Assembly: GCA_002393025.1 (NCBI GenBank)
Contig: DGIE01000032.1
Coordinates: forward strand, 1-18,936
DNA length: 18,936 nucleotides
DNA from: Holosporaceae bacterium UBA3830
Lineage (GTDB): Bacteria > Pseudomonadota > Alphaproteobacteria > UBA3830
Reading direction: 5' to 3'
The notes under the pieces were generated by a model. It had not been told where the DNA came from. It searched no databases and saw only the letters and a program-made list of their open reading frames with translations. The number at the start of each line of letters is the position of its first letter. Position 1 is the first letter of the stretch. Below, one piece after another: positions 1-7,702 of the stretch. The translations under genes and the position numbers were made by a program.

Positions 1-1
1 T

Positions 2-2557
2 GATATCTCTACAGTATGTTCGATGTTCGAGATTAGTGCTTTAAGGAATCCTACGTCTATTGCATTAAAATCTGGCAGTAGGACTATTACGTATCAAGAG
101 CTTTTGTCGTTAGTTAACGCGTTTGCCGCCTATTTTAAACTTGCGCCGAATATTAAACGTGTAGCCGTGATTGCGGAAAAATCTGTAGAATTGGTGGCGT
201 TAATTTTAGGGTTGTTTAAAAGTGGAAAGGTATATATTCCTATTGATCCAAGCTGTCCTATTTCTAGATTAGAGTACATGCTCAATGACTCTAACGCAAA
301 CATGTTAGTTTTGGATGGAGTTTCTTCGGGTAATTTTGATAAGTTGAATTTAAAGAATCTGAAAATTTGTTCTTTAAGCCAAATACAAACTGCGATCCGC
401 GATGAAAATGTAGTTTCTATGAATGAAAGTATCCGTTCTCTTCCTAGATTTGAAGATGAAGCCTATGTAATATATACCTCTGGGACAACGGGAACCCCTA
501 AGGGAGTTGTTATAAGCCATAGAAATCTAGCGTATAGAATAAAAGGCCTGCAGAGTTTATACCCGATAACTTCAAGTGATATTTTTTTGAGTCAAGCCTC
601 TTTTTGTTTTGATGCTGCATTTGAAGAATGGCTGCTTCCCTTAACAATTGCGGCTCACGTATTATTAGTCACCAAAAGTGAGTTGCTAGATGGATTAGCA
701 AAAATAGAAGGGTTTAATGATGTAACCGTATTAAATTTCACTCCGATGTTTTTACAGCAGTTACTAGAATTTAACCAAATTGCTATTAGTGATAAAATCA
801 AGTGTATTATCGTAGGAGGAGATGTTTTAAATAATGAGCTGATTAACTTGATATATGAAGGGAAATCACAAGGGTTTAGGTTATTTAATACATATGGTCC
901 GACAGAAACGACGATTGATGCCACTTATCACGAAGTTCATAAGGGAGAGCTTGACGTTCCCATTGGAAAACCTTTGGAAAATACTCAGGCCTTTATATTA
1001 AATAGTGAAATGAGATTAAACCCGGTAGGTGTTGCGGGGGAGTTATTTCTTGGTGGTGAATGTGTTTCTTCTGGTTATCTGAATAATACGGAGCTAAACG
1101 AAGAAAAGTTTGTTAAAAGCCCGTTTCATTTTGATGAGGTACTTTATAGAACTGGGGACTTGTGTCGGTATCGGAGAGATGGATCGATAGAATATTTAGG
1201 AAGAATCGATAATCAAATCAAGTTAAGAGGTTTGAGGATAGAATTAGATGAAGTAAAAAGTATCTTAATGAGCTGTAGCCAAGTATGCGATGCTTCCGTT
1301 GTTCTAAAATGTGAAGATACCGAGCAAGCACTCGTAGCATACGTTGTCCCTACAAGTAATAAAGGGCTGGAAGTATCTATGACTCTAACTGACACTATGG
1401 GCGAAAACATTGAAGTTTATCGAGGTCATGCAGCAAAACAATTTACGCAAGACATTATTAATAAACTGTCACAAAACCTATCATCATATATGATACCTAG
1501 TTATTTTGTAATATTGAACAAGCTACCGCTTAACCAGAACGCTAAATTAGATACTAAATTTTTACGACAATTCGAGATTTCAAATGACAGACAATCCGAT
1601 GTCGATGAAGAAAAACTTGGTAATTTGCAGACCAAATTAAAAGGAATTTTTCAAAATATACTAGGAGGAAAAGAAATTAGTACAAGTGATGATTTCTTTA
1701 AAGTAGGAGGTGATAGTCTAAAGGCAATAAAGCTAGCAGCAGAGTTAAATCGTGTGTTTTCTGTTAATTTAAAAACATCTGATATTTTCCTAAACAAGAC
1801 AGTAAATAGTTTAATTCCTTTGTTGCTTGAATATAAAAAGCAGAGAGAAACAGACGTAGTACGATTGACGAAGCATTCAGAAAATTTACCTCTCCTCTTT
1901 ATGGTTCATCCGGGAGAAAGAGGATGTGAAGTGTATGTAGATCTTGCAAAAGCCATGGCATCACATTTTAACTGTTATGGAGTGGATTCTTTCAATTTAT
2001 ACAATTCACAACGCATTGTCTCAATTCATGAGTTGGCAGAGCATTATTTGAGACAGATCACCGAAATAAATAAAACTGATCGATGCCAACTGTTAGGCTG
2101 GTGTTTTGGTGGACAGATTTGTTTTGAAATGGCCACTATTATAGAACGAGAGAATCTGTACAAAGAGGTCGAATTGTATTTGTTGAATACATTCATTTTC
2201 GATGATTATCTGGAGAAGTTATATAAAGAGGAGATCGAGGATGTAAAGAAAAAAGGAAATTTATCATTAGAAGAATCTTTAACAATTGTAGAGATGGCTA
2301 TGCAATGTCAGCGTCCTTTAACAAAGTTGAAACGTACCAAGATAGTTTTATTTAAAACAGGAACTTTTGAGAAAGATAATCTCGTGATGCAGCATGTAAT
2401 AAAACTTTCTACCAATAATTTAGAGAGATACGTTACTGAAAAAGAAAACATTGTGACGTTAACTTTGCCTAATACCATCCACACGACAATCATATCTGGG
2501 TTTGAGAAATATTTTCGAGATTCCTGTGGTGATTTGACGTATGACAGGGTATGGTAA
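2..2557 (+). CDS. Nonribosomal peptide synthetase module (A-T-TE), 5' end probably outside window
   Basis: Activates an amino acid as adenylate, loads it on a carrier domain and releases the product through a thioesterase. Residues are numbered from the ATG at 23. Adenylation domain about 1-515: YTSGTTGTPKG (151-161), YGPTET (291-296), YRTGDL (375-380), GRIDNQIKLRG (393-403) and catalytic Lys508 in LNQNAKLD. Carrier domain about 535-605 with DFFKVGGDSL; Ser565 would take phosphopantetheine. Thioesterase about 620-835 with GWCFGG (692-697) and His820. The usual nucleophile Ser is Cys694 and the usual Asp of the LLD strand is Asn722. The frame is open upstream of the ATG to base 2, and the residues there fit the normal start of an adenylation domain, so the gene probably continues upstream and may carry a condensation domain. 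No other biosynthetic gene is visible. Domain calls are firm; the product is unknown. Confidence 0.9.
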   Translation, partial: DISTVCSMFEISALRNPTSIALKSGSRTITYQELLSLVNAFAAYFKLAPNIKRVAVIAEKSVELVALILGLFKSGKVYIPIDPSCPISRLEYMLNDSNANMLVLDGVSSGNFDKLNLKNLKICSLSQIQTAIRDENVVSMNESIRSLPRFEDEAYVIYTSGTTGTPKGVVISHRNLAYRIKGLQSLYPITSSDIFLSQASFCFDAAFEEWLLPLTIAAHVLLVTKSELLDGLAKIEGFNDVTVLNFTPMFLQQLLEFNQIAISDKIKCIIVGGDVLNNELINLIYEGKSQGFRLFNTYGPTETTIDATYHEVHKGELDVPIGKPLENTQAFILNSEMRLNPVGVAGELFLGGECVSSGYLNNTELNEEKFVKSPFHFDEVLYRTGDLCRYRRDGSIEYLGRIDNQIKLRGLRIELDEVKSILMSCSQVCDASVVLKCEDTEQALVAYVVPTSNKGLEVSMTLTDTMGENIEVYRGHAAKQFTQDIINKLSQNLSSYMIPSYFVILNKLPLNQNAKLDTKFLRQFEISNDRQSDVDEEKLGNLQTKLKGIFQNILGGKEISTSDDFFKVGGDSLKAIKLAAELNRVFSVNLKTSDIFLNKTVNSLIPLLLEYKKQRETDVVRLTKHSENLPLLFMVHPGERGCEVYVDLAKAMASHFNCYGVDSFNLYNSQRIVSIHELAEHYLRQITEINKTDRCQLLGWCFGGQICFEMATIIERENLYKEVELYLLNTFIFDDYLEKLYKEEIEDVKKKGNLSLEESLTIVEMAMQCQRPLTKLKRTKIVLFKTGTFEKDNLVMQHVIKLSTNNLERYVTEKENIVTLTLPNTIHTTIISGFEKYFRDSCGDLTYDRVW

Positions 2558-2701
2558 GCAGAGAATAGCGATACGACAGTCGACTGTACACAAGAAGAGA
2601 GTTAAATCATTGCAGGTTAGGTAGTGATGAAGTATTTGGAGTTGGGGGGAAATTGATTGTGTGGAATCATATCTGATATCCAATCCTGTGGGCTCAAAGT
2701 A

Positions 2702-3952
2702 TCAAAAATCTAAGCTCTCCATATTTAACAAAAAGTCTTTCATTCCAATGATGGTAATGCCGTTTTCGTCATGTCGTGGAACTATATTTTTTTCGATAAT
2801 GATGACTTTTTTAAACGAATCCTTTATTTCAAGCAGTGATTTTTCCTCTTGTTCCTTTTTCTCTTGAGTAGGAATTTCCTGAGCAGACTGTATGTAATAC
2901 CTTTTGCTTCCAAGATTTGCTACAAAATCGACTTCAAGTTGCTTACGTACATATTGGTCCTCATCTTTTTCTCTGATTCCGACATTACCTACGTCTACTT
3001 GATACCCTCTGATAATCAATTCATTATAAACAATATTTTCCATAATATGATTGATCTCTGTCTGTCGGAAATTCAGACGAGCATTGCGAAGACCTGGGTC
3101 AACGAAATAGTATTTGAAAGGGCTGTTTAGGTATTTTTTTCCTTTTATATCGTAGCGTTGCACTTTATTTATTAAAAAGGCTTCGGAAATATGCTTTAAA
3201 TATTGGGATAGGGCCGGCTCTGAAATGGAGTTCTTCGCTATACTCTTAAATGAATTAGCCAATTTTCTGGCACTGGTTAAACATCCAATATTTGAAGCCA
3301 TAACATCAAGCAATTGTTCAAACTCAGTTTTATTCCTTATGCTATTTCTCTCGACAACGTCCTTTATATAAGTCTCTTTAAACAAATTTTGAAGATATCT
3401 CGATTTATCTGCATCGGTGTCGAATTTGAATATTGCAGGCATTCCTCCATAAAGGCAGTATTCGTCCCATGCTCTACTCCAATCTCCGCCTACCGCCGAA
3501 TAATATTCAGAAAAATTCAAAGGATACATACGTATTTCATCACCACGTCCTCTAAATTCAGTAACGATGTCAGAGGATAAAAATTTTGAATTACTGCCGG
3601 TAACATAAACATCTAAGTTTTTTATATGAAGAAATCCATTCAGAACACTTTCAAAATCGCTCATCATTTGAACCTCATCCAATAGCAAATAATGCATATT
3701 CTCATCTTTAATTTGAGATTCCACGTAATTGTAGCAAGCGTCAGGATTCTGATACTTTTGATGTTTTCGGTTGTCAAGCTGTATTTTGATAATATGTGTA
3801 TCAGGAACGCCCTGACTTATAAGATGACTTTTAAATAATTCAAATAACATATATGATTTCCCACAGCGGCGTATACCGCTAATTATTTTGATAAAGCCGT
3901 TATGTTTGTGACGAATTATTTTATTTAAATAGTAATCTCGACTTATGTTCAT
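2702..3952 (-). CDS. AAA family ATPase with C-terminal DUF4143 domain
   Basis: A 416-residue protein of the AAA/DUF4143 family, whose cellular role is not established. Walker A is GIRRCGKS (26-33), Walker B is YLLLDEVQ (88-95) and a sensor-like VTGSNS lies at 117-122. The C-terminal part has the LEVDFV acidic motif followed by YYIQSA, an arrangement reminiscent of a PD-(D/E)xK fold in which the lysine is replaced by Gln, so nuclease activity is unlikely. The start is set by a TAGGA ribosome site six bases before the ATG. It is convergent with the synthetase gene (about 145 bases between the stops) and stands alone as a transcription unit. It differs clearly from the second DUF4143 ATPase in this window, so the two are not a recent duplication. 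Family assignment is confident; function is unknown. Confidence 0.9.
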   Translation of the reverse strand: MNISRDYYLNKIIRHKHNGFIKIISGIRRCGKSYMLFELFKSHLISQGVPDTHIIKIQLDNRKHQKYQNPDACYNYVESQIKDENMHYLLLDEVQMMSDFESVLNGFLHIKNLDVYVTGSNSKFLSSDIVTEFRGRGDEIRMYPLNFSEYYSAVGGDWSRAWDEYCLYGGMPAIFKFDTDADKSRYLQNLFKETYIKDVVERNSIRNKTEFEQLLDVMASNIGCLTSARKLANSFKSIAKNSISEPALSQYLKHISEAFLINKVQRYDIKGKKYLNSPFKYYFVDPGLRNARLNFRQTEINHIMENIVYNELIIRGYQVDVGNVGIREKDEDQYVRKQLEVDFVANLGSKRYYIQSAQEIPTQEKKEQEEKSLLEIKDSFKKVIIIEKNIVPRHDENGITIIGMKDFLLNMESLDF

Positions 3953-4317
3953 AATTATTCCTACTTTATATTACTGGCCAAATGACCACTTTTATAAACT
4001 AAATATAGTGTATATCATAAATGGCTCTTTTCCAAGTTCTATTTTATATTTATGGCTATCTGACCGCTTTTGTAAAATAGAACTGGTTATACTTTTATAG
4101 TCACTTGGTTACCAATTGATCTAATTTGGAGTAACTGTTTGAATTGTAAAGAGAATTCGGAAATTTAACGAAAAGTTCGTTTTTAGTATCATTTGGTTAG
4201 TAAATGATTTTGTTTTAATTCAACTTGTTGAAAAATAAAGAAAAATCAGGATTTGGTGTCTCCAGAGGCGTTCCTGTTTTTAGTATCATTCGCTCCACCA
4301 TTCAAAATTCAAGGACT
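3953..4317. other. Gene-free, AT-rich region with several repeats, upstream of tRNA-Val
   Basis: No convincing reading frame on either strand. It holds a pair of 24-base imperfect direct repeats (3975-3998 and 4053-4076, 19 of 24 identical by eye), a 12-base perfect inverted repeat (4035-4046 with 4073-4084), a short palindrome TTGGTTACCAA (4105-4115), and a 15-base exact direct repeat (4179-4193 and 4276-4290). It must contain the promoter of the ATPase gene on the minus strand and may contain that of the tRNA, but I could not pick convincing -35/-10 pairs. Confidence 0.6.
3975..4084. repeat. Imperfect direct repeats interleaved with a 12-bp inverted repeat
   Basis: The sequences at 3975-3998 and 4053-4076 share TGGC, TGACC, CTTTT and TAAA blocks in the same order, 78 bases apart. 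AGTTCTATTTTA at 4035-4046 is the exact reverse complement of 4073-4084, leaving a 26-base loop that contains most of the second direct repeat. This could be a binding-site array upstream of the ATPase, or the remnant of a small mobile element. I do not recognise it. Confidence 0.5.
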
Positions 4318-4392
4318 GGACATTTAGCTCAGCGGTAGAGCATCACGTTCACATCGTGGGGGTCGCAGGTTCGAACCCTGCAATGTCCACCA
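4318..4392 (+). tRNA. tRNA-Val, anticodon CAC
   Basis: A complete cloverleaf can be folded by hand. The acceptor stem GGACATT pairs with AATGTCC at 4382-4388. The D arm has GCTC/GAGC. The anticodon stem is TCACG/CGTGG around the loop TTCACAT, giving anticodon CAC. The T arm is GCAGG/CCTGC with loop TTCGAAC. The discriminator base is A4389 and the CCA end is encoded (4390-4392). It reads GTG codons. Length is 75 bases including CCA. It stands alone among repeats; tRNA genes are common integration targets. Confidence 0.95.
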
Positions 4393-4430
4393 CTGGCGAG
4401 CCGCCAGAGGCAGTTGTTTGATTTTTAAGG
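4393..4430 (+). terminator. Probable terminator hairpin after tRNA-Val
   Basis: CTGGCG (4393-4398) and CGCCAG (4402-4407) form a perfect six-pair, GC-rich stem with a three-base loop immediately after the encoded CCA. The following sequence is T-rich but interrupted (TTGTTTGATTTTT), so it is a weaker than classical intrinsic terminator. Confidence 0.55.
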
Positions 4431-5033
4431 AAAATTTCGAAAGTTTGATAATTGAGTTTGCCAACCGCATACGGTTTATCATTAATCCATTTCAAAGATT
4501 AAATGCATTTAATTAATCTCCAATCTATATATTTTGCGAAAAATCTCTCTCCAAAAGCCCAAGAATCTCCAAATGAGGGGAAATGGAGAATTTTGTTATT
4601 TCCGCTCAAATTTGAGAATTAGATCAGCTTTTCGTAAAATCGTTAACATTTTTTCCGCAAAAAACAATTGGAGTAGCGGATAATGCTAAAAACGAACTTT
4701 AAAATCTAGGGAAATCAATATGTTAGTAAAAATCCCAAAATTAAGCAATCTTTCGAAAAAACACCCAAATAACGATCAAATACTGATATTTCAGAAAAAC
4801 TACTCGCAGGGCAGAAGTTCGACCCTCCTTCGTAACCCAATGCAAAAAAGGCGTAAAAAATGCAAAAAACTCGATTACTTCGAAAAAGCAAAGTCTGTTA
4901 ATCAAGGATTTACTTTGGCATAATCTTGATAAGATCTTATTTCCAAAAATATTTTATGATTGAGCTACAACTTGAGGTTGTTCAAATAAGATGGTAGCTT
5001 AAACTTGTGTGGTGTGAGTTCAAGGATGATGTA
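4431..5033. other. AT-rich intergenic region without a convincing gene
   Basis: About 600 bases between tRNA-Val and the secreted hydrolase-like gene. A 67-codon open frame at 4720-4923 has lysine/asparagine-rich composition from AT-rich DNA and no recognisable motif, so I do not call it. Near the downstream gene there are a perfect 12-base palindrome ATAAGATCTTAT (4929-4940), a -10-like TATGAT (4955-4960) without a good -35, and a short hairpin (4967-4981). These are candidate regulatory sites only. Confidence 0.5.
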
Positions 5034-7592
5034 ATGAACAGATCTTTTAAATGTATGTCGCTTTTAACTGTTGGCCTGTTGTATTTTTGTAATATCGAAG
5101 GAATGTATGATTACAGAAAAGCAGACGCGCAAAAATGGCTAAATTCTACGTATTCTGGAAGGAGTGGTTTTGTTCCTGTGAAAGAGGATGGTATTAGCGC
5201 AGGCACACTGTTATTTAAAGGATTCATTAGGGCATTGCAATTTGAAATCGGTTTGGAAAAACTTGGTGTGACAGAAGCTAACGGGAATTTCGGACCGGCT
5301 ACTTTCAGAAATTGTCCTACAATACAGGCTGGAAATATTGATACGAAAAATAATTTTGTGAAATTGATCCAGCACGCGCTATTTTGCAAGGGATATCATG
5401 CCGGGGCAGTCACGGGTGAATTTAAAGGCAAGACAGTTGAAGCCGTTCTGAAGCTAAAACTTCATGCTTTGGGATTTGATGATGGCGATTCTTCTGTAAC
5501 ACCTCTTTGGTTTAAAGCTATTTTAAACTCGGATGCATACGTATGTGTTAACCACGGAGATCCCCAAATCAGATCTATTCAGCAGCATTTGAATAGAAAT
5601 TACAACTCATACACAGGCATAATGCCTTGCGACGGACATTATTCGAGGGATACGAACCGCGCTTTAATATTCGCTCTTCAGGCAGAGGAGGGGATGCGTG
5701 TCGATGTGGCCAATGGAAATTTCGGACCGGGAACTACGGAGAAATGTCCGACTATTTCGGCAGTGAGCAGAGTAAATTTGGTAAGAATTCTTCAAAGTGC
5801 CTTGTACGTTAATGGTTTCAAAGGAGCGATTAACGGAGTGTATGATGCCGGAACTGCTGCTAATGTAAAGTCCTTTCAATCATTTGCTTGCTTACCTGAA
5901 ACCGGTGTGGCGAGTATGCCGACGATAAAAGCATTGTTAACCAGCTGCGGCGATACATCAAGACCAGCAAAGGCTTGCGATTGTTCCGTTCAATTGACTT
6001 ACCCGAAAGCTCTCGCATTACGTCAAAATGGGTATGAATGTGTGGGAAGATATTTAACCGGGTTCGTAGGCTCAGGAATTCATCGACGTCCCAAAAATTT
6101 AACTGCAAAAGAGCTGGAATCGATTTTTCGGGCGGGTTTGCGTGTTTTCCCTATTTTTCAAGACGGAGGCTGGTATCCTGAGTATTTTTCAGATGGTGCA
6201 GCTGCAGGAGAAAGGGACGGGAGAATAGCTGTAGGAGCTGCGAAATTAATTAATCTTCCGACGGGAACAATCATATACTTTGCAGTGGACTGCGATTTGT
6301 ACGATTACCAGGTTTCTCAACTTATAATTCCTTATTTTAAAGGGGTATTTTCTTCCGTCTGTTCCGGTGGCTCGGGTTATCTTGTCGGAATATACGGATC
6401 GCGCAATATTTGTTCCAGAGTATCGGATGAAGGCTATGCCGTAAGTAGTTTTGTAGGCGGAATGTCTACGGGATACTGCGGTAATCTCGGTTATCCTCTT
6501 CCGAAAAATTGGGCGTTTGATCAGTTCTATGAGTTAAAAGACAGAAGAGCGAACGGTGGCAAAGATGAGCGTTTTGTCGCTCCGGATGGTGCTTTTGACC
6601 TCGATAAGGACGCTTATTCAGGAAGGGATGCCGGAGTCTCTGGATTTAATTCTGGAAATGGAGGCAATTCTTCTGTTGCGCAGACAATCGCAGCAATGTT
6701 GCCCGGAGCAAAATTCGAGGGCAAAATCGTTATATTGCCTGAAACAACTTGCATGATCACTCCGAATTTAAGCGTCAGTATGTCGAAAGAAATAACATCA
6801 ACTTTAGGTTTTTCTTCGAGTGAAGTAGGAGCTTTTTATAAGATTGCAAGTTCACACAATGGAGAATCTTTATCTTCTCCGAAAATATCATTGGGAACGT
6901 CCTTTAGCGGTTTTGGGACGACGTTGTCTTCTTCAAGTGTAGGATTAGGAACCTTTTTCAATGGATTCAATACGTCCTTCACTTTACTCCCGCCGGAAAA
7001 TGGTTTCAAACTTATGGATATTATTAAAGGAATAGCCCTGGGAGGAGGTAATCCGTCAAATGTTGTTGAAAATTTAGCTACTCGAGGCGGAGTTGGTATA
7101 TCTGCAACTCGAAATATCGGAGACAAATTTTCGATATCCCTTGGAGGAAAAGTTAAGCCGGAAAAAGCATCGATCGATGTAAAAGTAACGCAGAAACTTA
7201 AGCGAGAAGAGTTGTTTAGAAATTATATGAATGAAGGAGTGAAAATAAGCGGAACCGACGATGTTGTGAAGACGGATAATTTTTCAATTAATGGTTATCC
7301 GTTCAAAGTTATGTACGAAATGGCCATGATATGCGATTCTGCTTTGGAAGTCGCAAATAGTTTAACTCCGATTATGTGGGAACTAAAAACTGCGGATTTA
7401 AAAAATTATATGTCTCAATTTGCCGAAAAATCAACCTCTTTCAGACAAGGACTTAGAGATGCTTTCGAATCATTGAGGTCGGTAGTAACGAGTTTGTGTG
7501 ATATAAGTAGCATGGAAACGGCAACTGAAATAGCAACAACAGGTCTTCTTGTTATACTGGTAGCAATGTTATTGAGCGTGGCGGTGGTGTAG
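5034..7592 (+). CDS. Secreted DUF1906 glycoside-hydrolase-like protein with peptidoglycan-binding modules and C-terminal membrane tail
   Basis: 852 residues. The start is set at the ATG at 5034, preceded by AAGGA and followed by a signal peptide (1-24). A GTG 27 bases upstream would bury the signal. Residues about 28-170 and 180-305 are two related modules, each with GNFGP..T (84-90, 228-234) and a later LIQHALFCKGY/ILQSALYVNGF match, resembling peptidoglycan-binding repeats. Residues about 315-530 match the DUF1906 (Rv2525c-like) TIM-barrel family: YECVGRYLTG, GLRVFPIFQDGG, TIIYFAVDCD, YLVGIYGSRN, NWAFDQFYE. Residues 540-830 are Ser/Gly-rich and unrecognised. The protein ends in a hydrophobic segment (836-852) with no residues after it. 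From memory, the closest architecture is in Gram-positive secreted proteins, suggesting transfer. Its role may be wall binding or hydrolysis, or toxin delivery; the substrate is unknown. Confidence 0.85.
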   Translation: MNRSFKCMSLLTVGLLYFCNIEGMYDYRKADAQKWLNSTYSGRSGFVPVKEDGISAGTLLFKGFIRALQFEIGLEKLGVTEANGNFGPATFRNCPTIQAGNIDTKNNFVKLIQHALFCKGYHAGAVTGEFKGKTVEAVLKLKLHALGFDDGDSSVTPLWFKAILNSDAYVCVNHGDPQIRSIQQHLNRNYNSYTGIMPCDGHYSRDTNRALIFALQAEEGMRVDVANGNFGPGTTEKCPTISAVSRVNLVRILQSALYVNGFKGAINGVYDAGTAANVKSFQSFACLPETGVASMPTIKALLTSCGDTSRPAKACDCSVQLTYPKALALRQNGYECVGRYLTGFVGSGIHRRPKNLTAKELESIFRAGLRVFPIFQDGGWYPEYFSDGAAAGERDGRIAVGAAKLINLPTGTIIYFAVDCDLYDYQVSQLIIPYFKGVFSSVCSGGSGYLVGIYGSRNICSRVSDEGYAVSSFVGGMSTGYCGNLGYPLPKNWAFDQFYELKDRRANGGKDERFVAPDGAFDLDKDAYSGRDAGVSGFNSGNGGNSSVAQTIAAMLPGAKFEGKIVILPETTCMITPNLSVSMSKEITSTLGFSSSEVGAFYKIASSHNGESLSSPKISLGTSFSGFGTTLSSSSVGLGTFFNGFNTSFTLLPPENGFKLMDIIKGIALGGGNPSNVVENLATRGGVGISATRNIGDKFSISLGGKVKPEKASIDVKVTQKLKREELFRNYMNEGVKISGTDDVVKTDNFSINGYPFKVMYEMAMICDSALEVANSLTPIMWELKTADLKNYMSQFAEKSTSFRQGLRDAFESLRSVVTSLCDISSMETATEIATTGLLVILVAMLLSVAVV

Positions 7593-7641
7593 CCCTTACG
7601 CGAAAGTCAGAGCGAGCACAACAGATCACACTGGCTTGTAC

Positions 7642-7692
7642 AAAAAACACGGAGGCGGCATGGAAAACCCTTCTAGCACCTAGCACCGCCTC
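7642..7692 (-). terminator. Intrinsic terminator of the secreted-protein operon
   Basis: Read on the minus strand, GAGGCGG (7692-7686) pairs with CCGCCTC (7658-7652) across a 27-base loop. Four bases later comes a run of six T (7647-7642). It lies just past the stop of the last gene of the minus-strand operon. The long loop is unusual. The stem could also stop transcription of the convergent plus-strand gene, but there is no T-run on that side. Confidence 0.6.
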
Positions 7693-7702
7693 TGATTAAA
7701 AT

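Larger units (their letters stand above)
4172..4700. repeat. 15-bp repeats flanking the tRNA: one direct copy, one inverted copy
   Basis: AAAGTTCGTTTTTAG at 4172-4186 recurs exactly as its reverse complement at 4686-4700, bracketing tRNA-Val. An overlapping 15-base word, GTTTTTAGTATCATT, occurs at 4179-4193 and again at 4276-4290. The copies are AT-rich, so chance is not excluded, but two exact 15-base matches within 530 bases of a tRNA suggest leftover ends of an integrated or transposed element. Confidence 0.45.

Noticed and set aside
2574..2588. Palindrome ACAGTCGACTGT after the synthetase gene as a terminator
   Set aside because: It has no loop and no T-run; a 12-base palindrome alone is weak evidence.
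4285..4317. CGCTCCACCA just before the tRNA as the 3' end of another tRNA or tmRNA
   Set aside because: No matching acceptor strand, T arm or anticodon arm upstream.
4800..4860. GTTCGACCC near 4820 as a tRNA T arm
   Set aside because: The rest of a cloverleaf cannot be folded around it.
4720..4923. 67-codon open frame between the tRNA and the DUF1906 gene
   Set aside because: Lys/Asn-rich translation of AT-rich DNA, no ribosome site or family motif; more likely chance.
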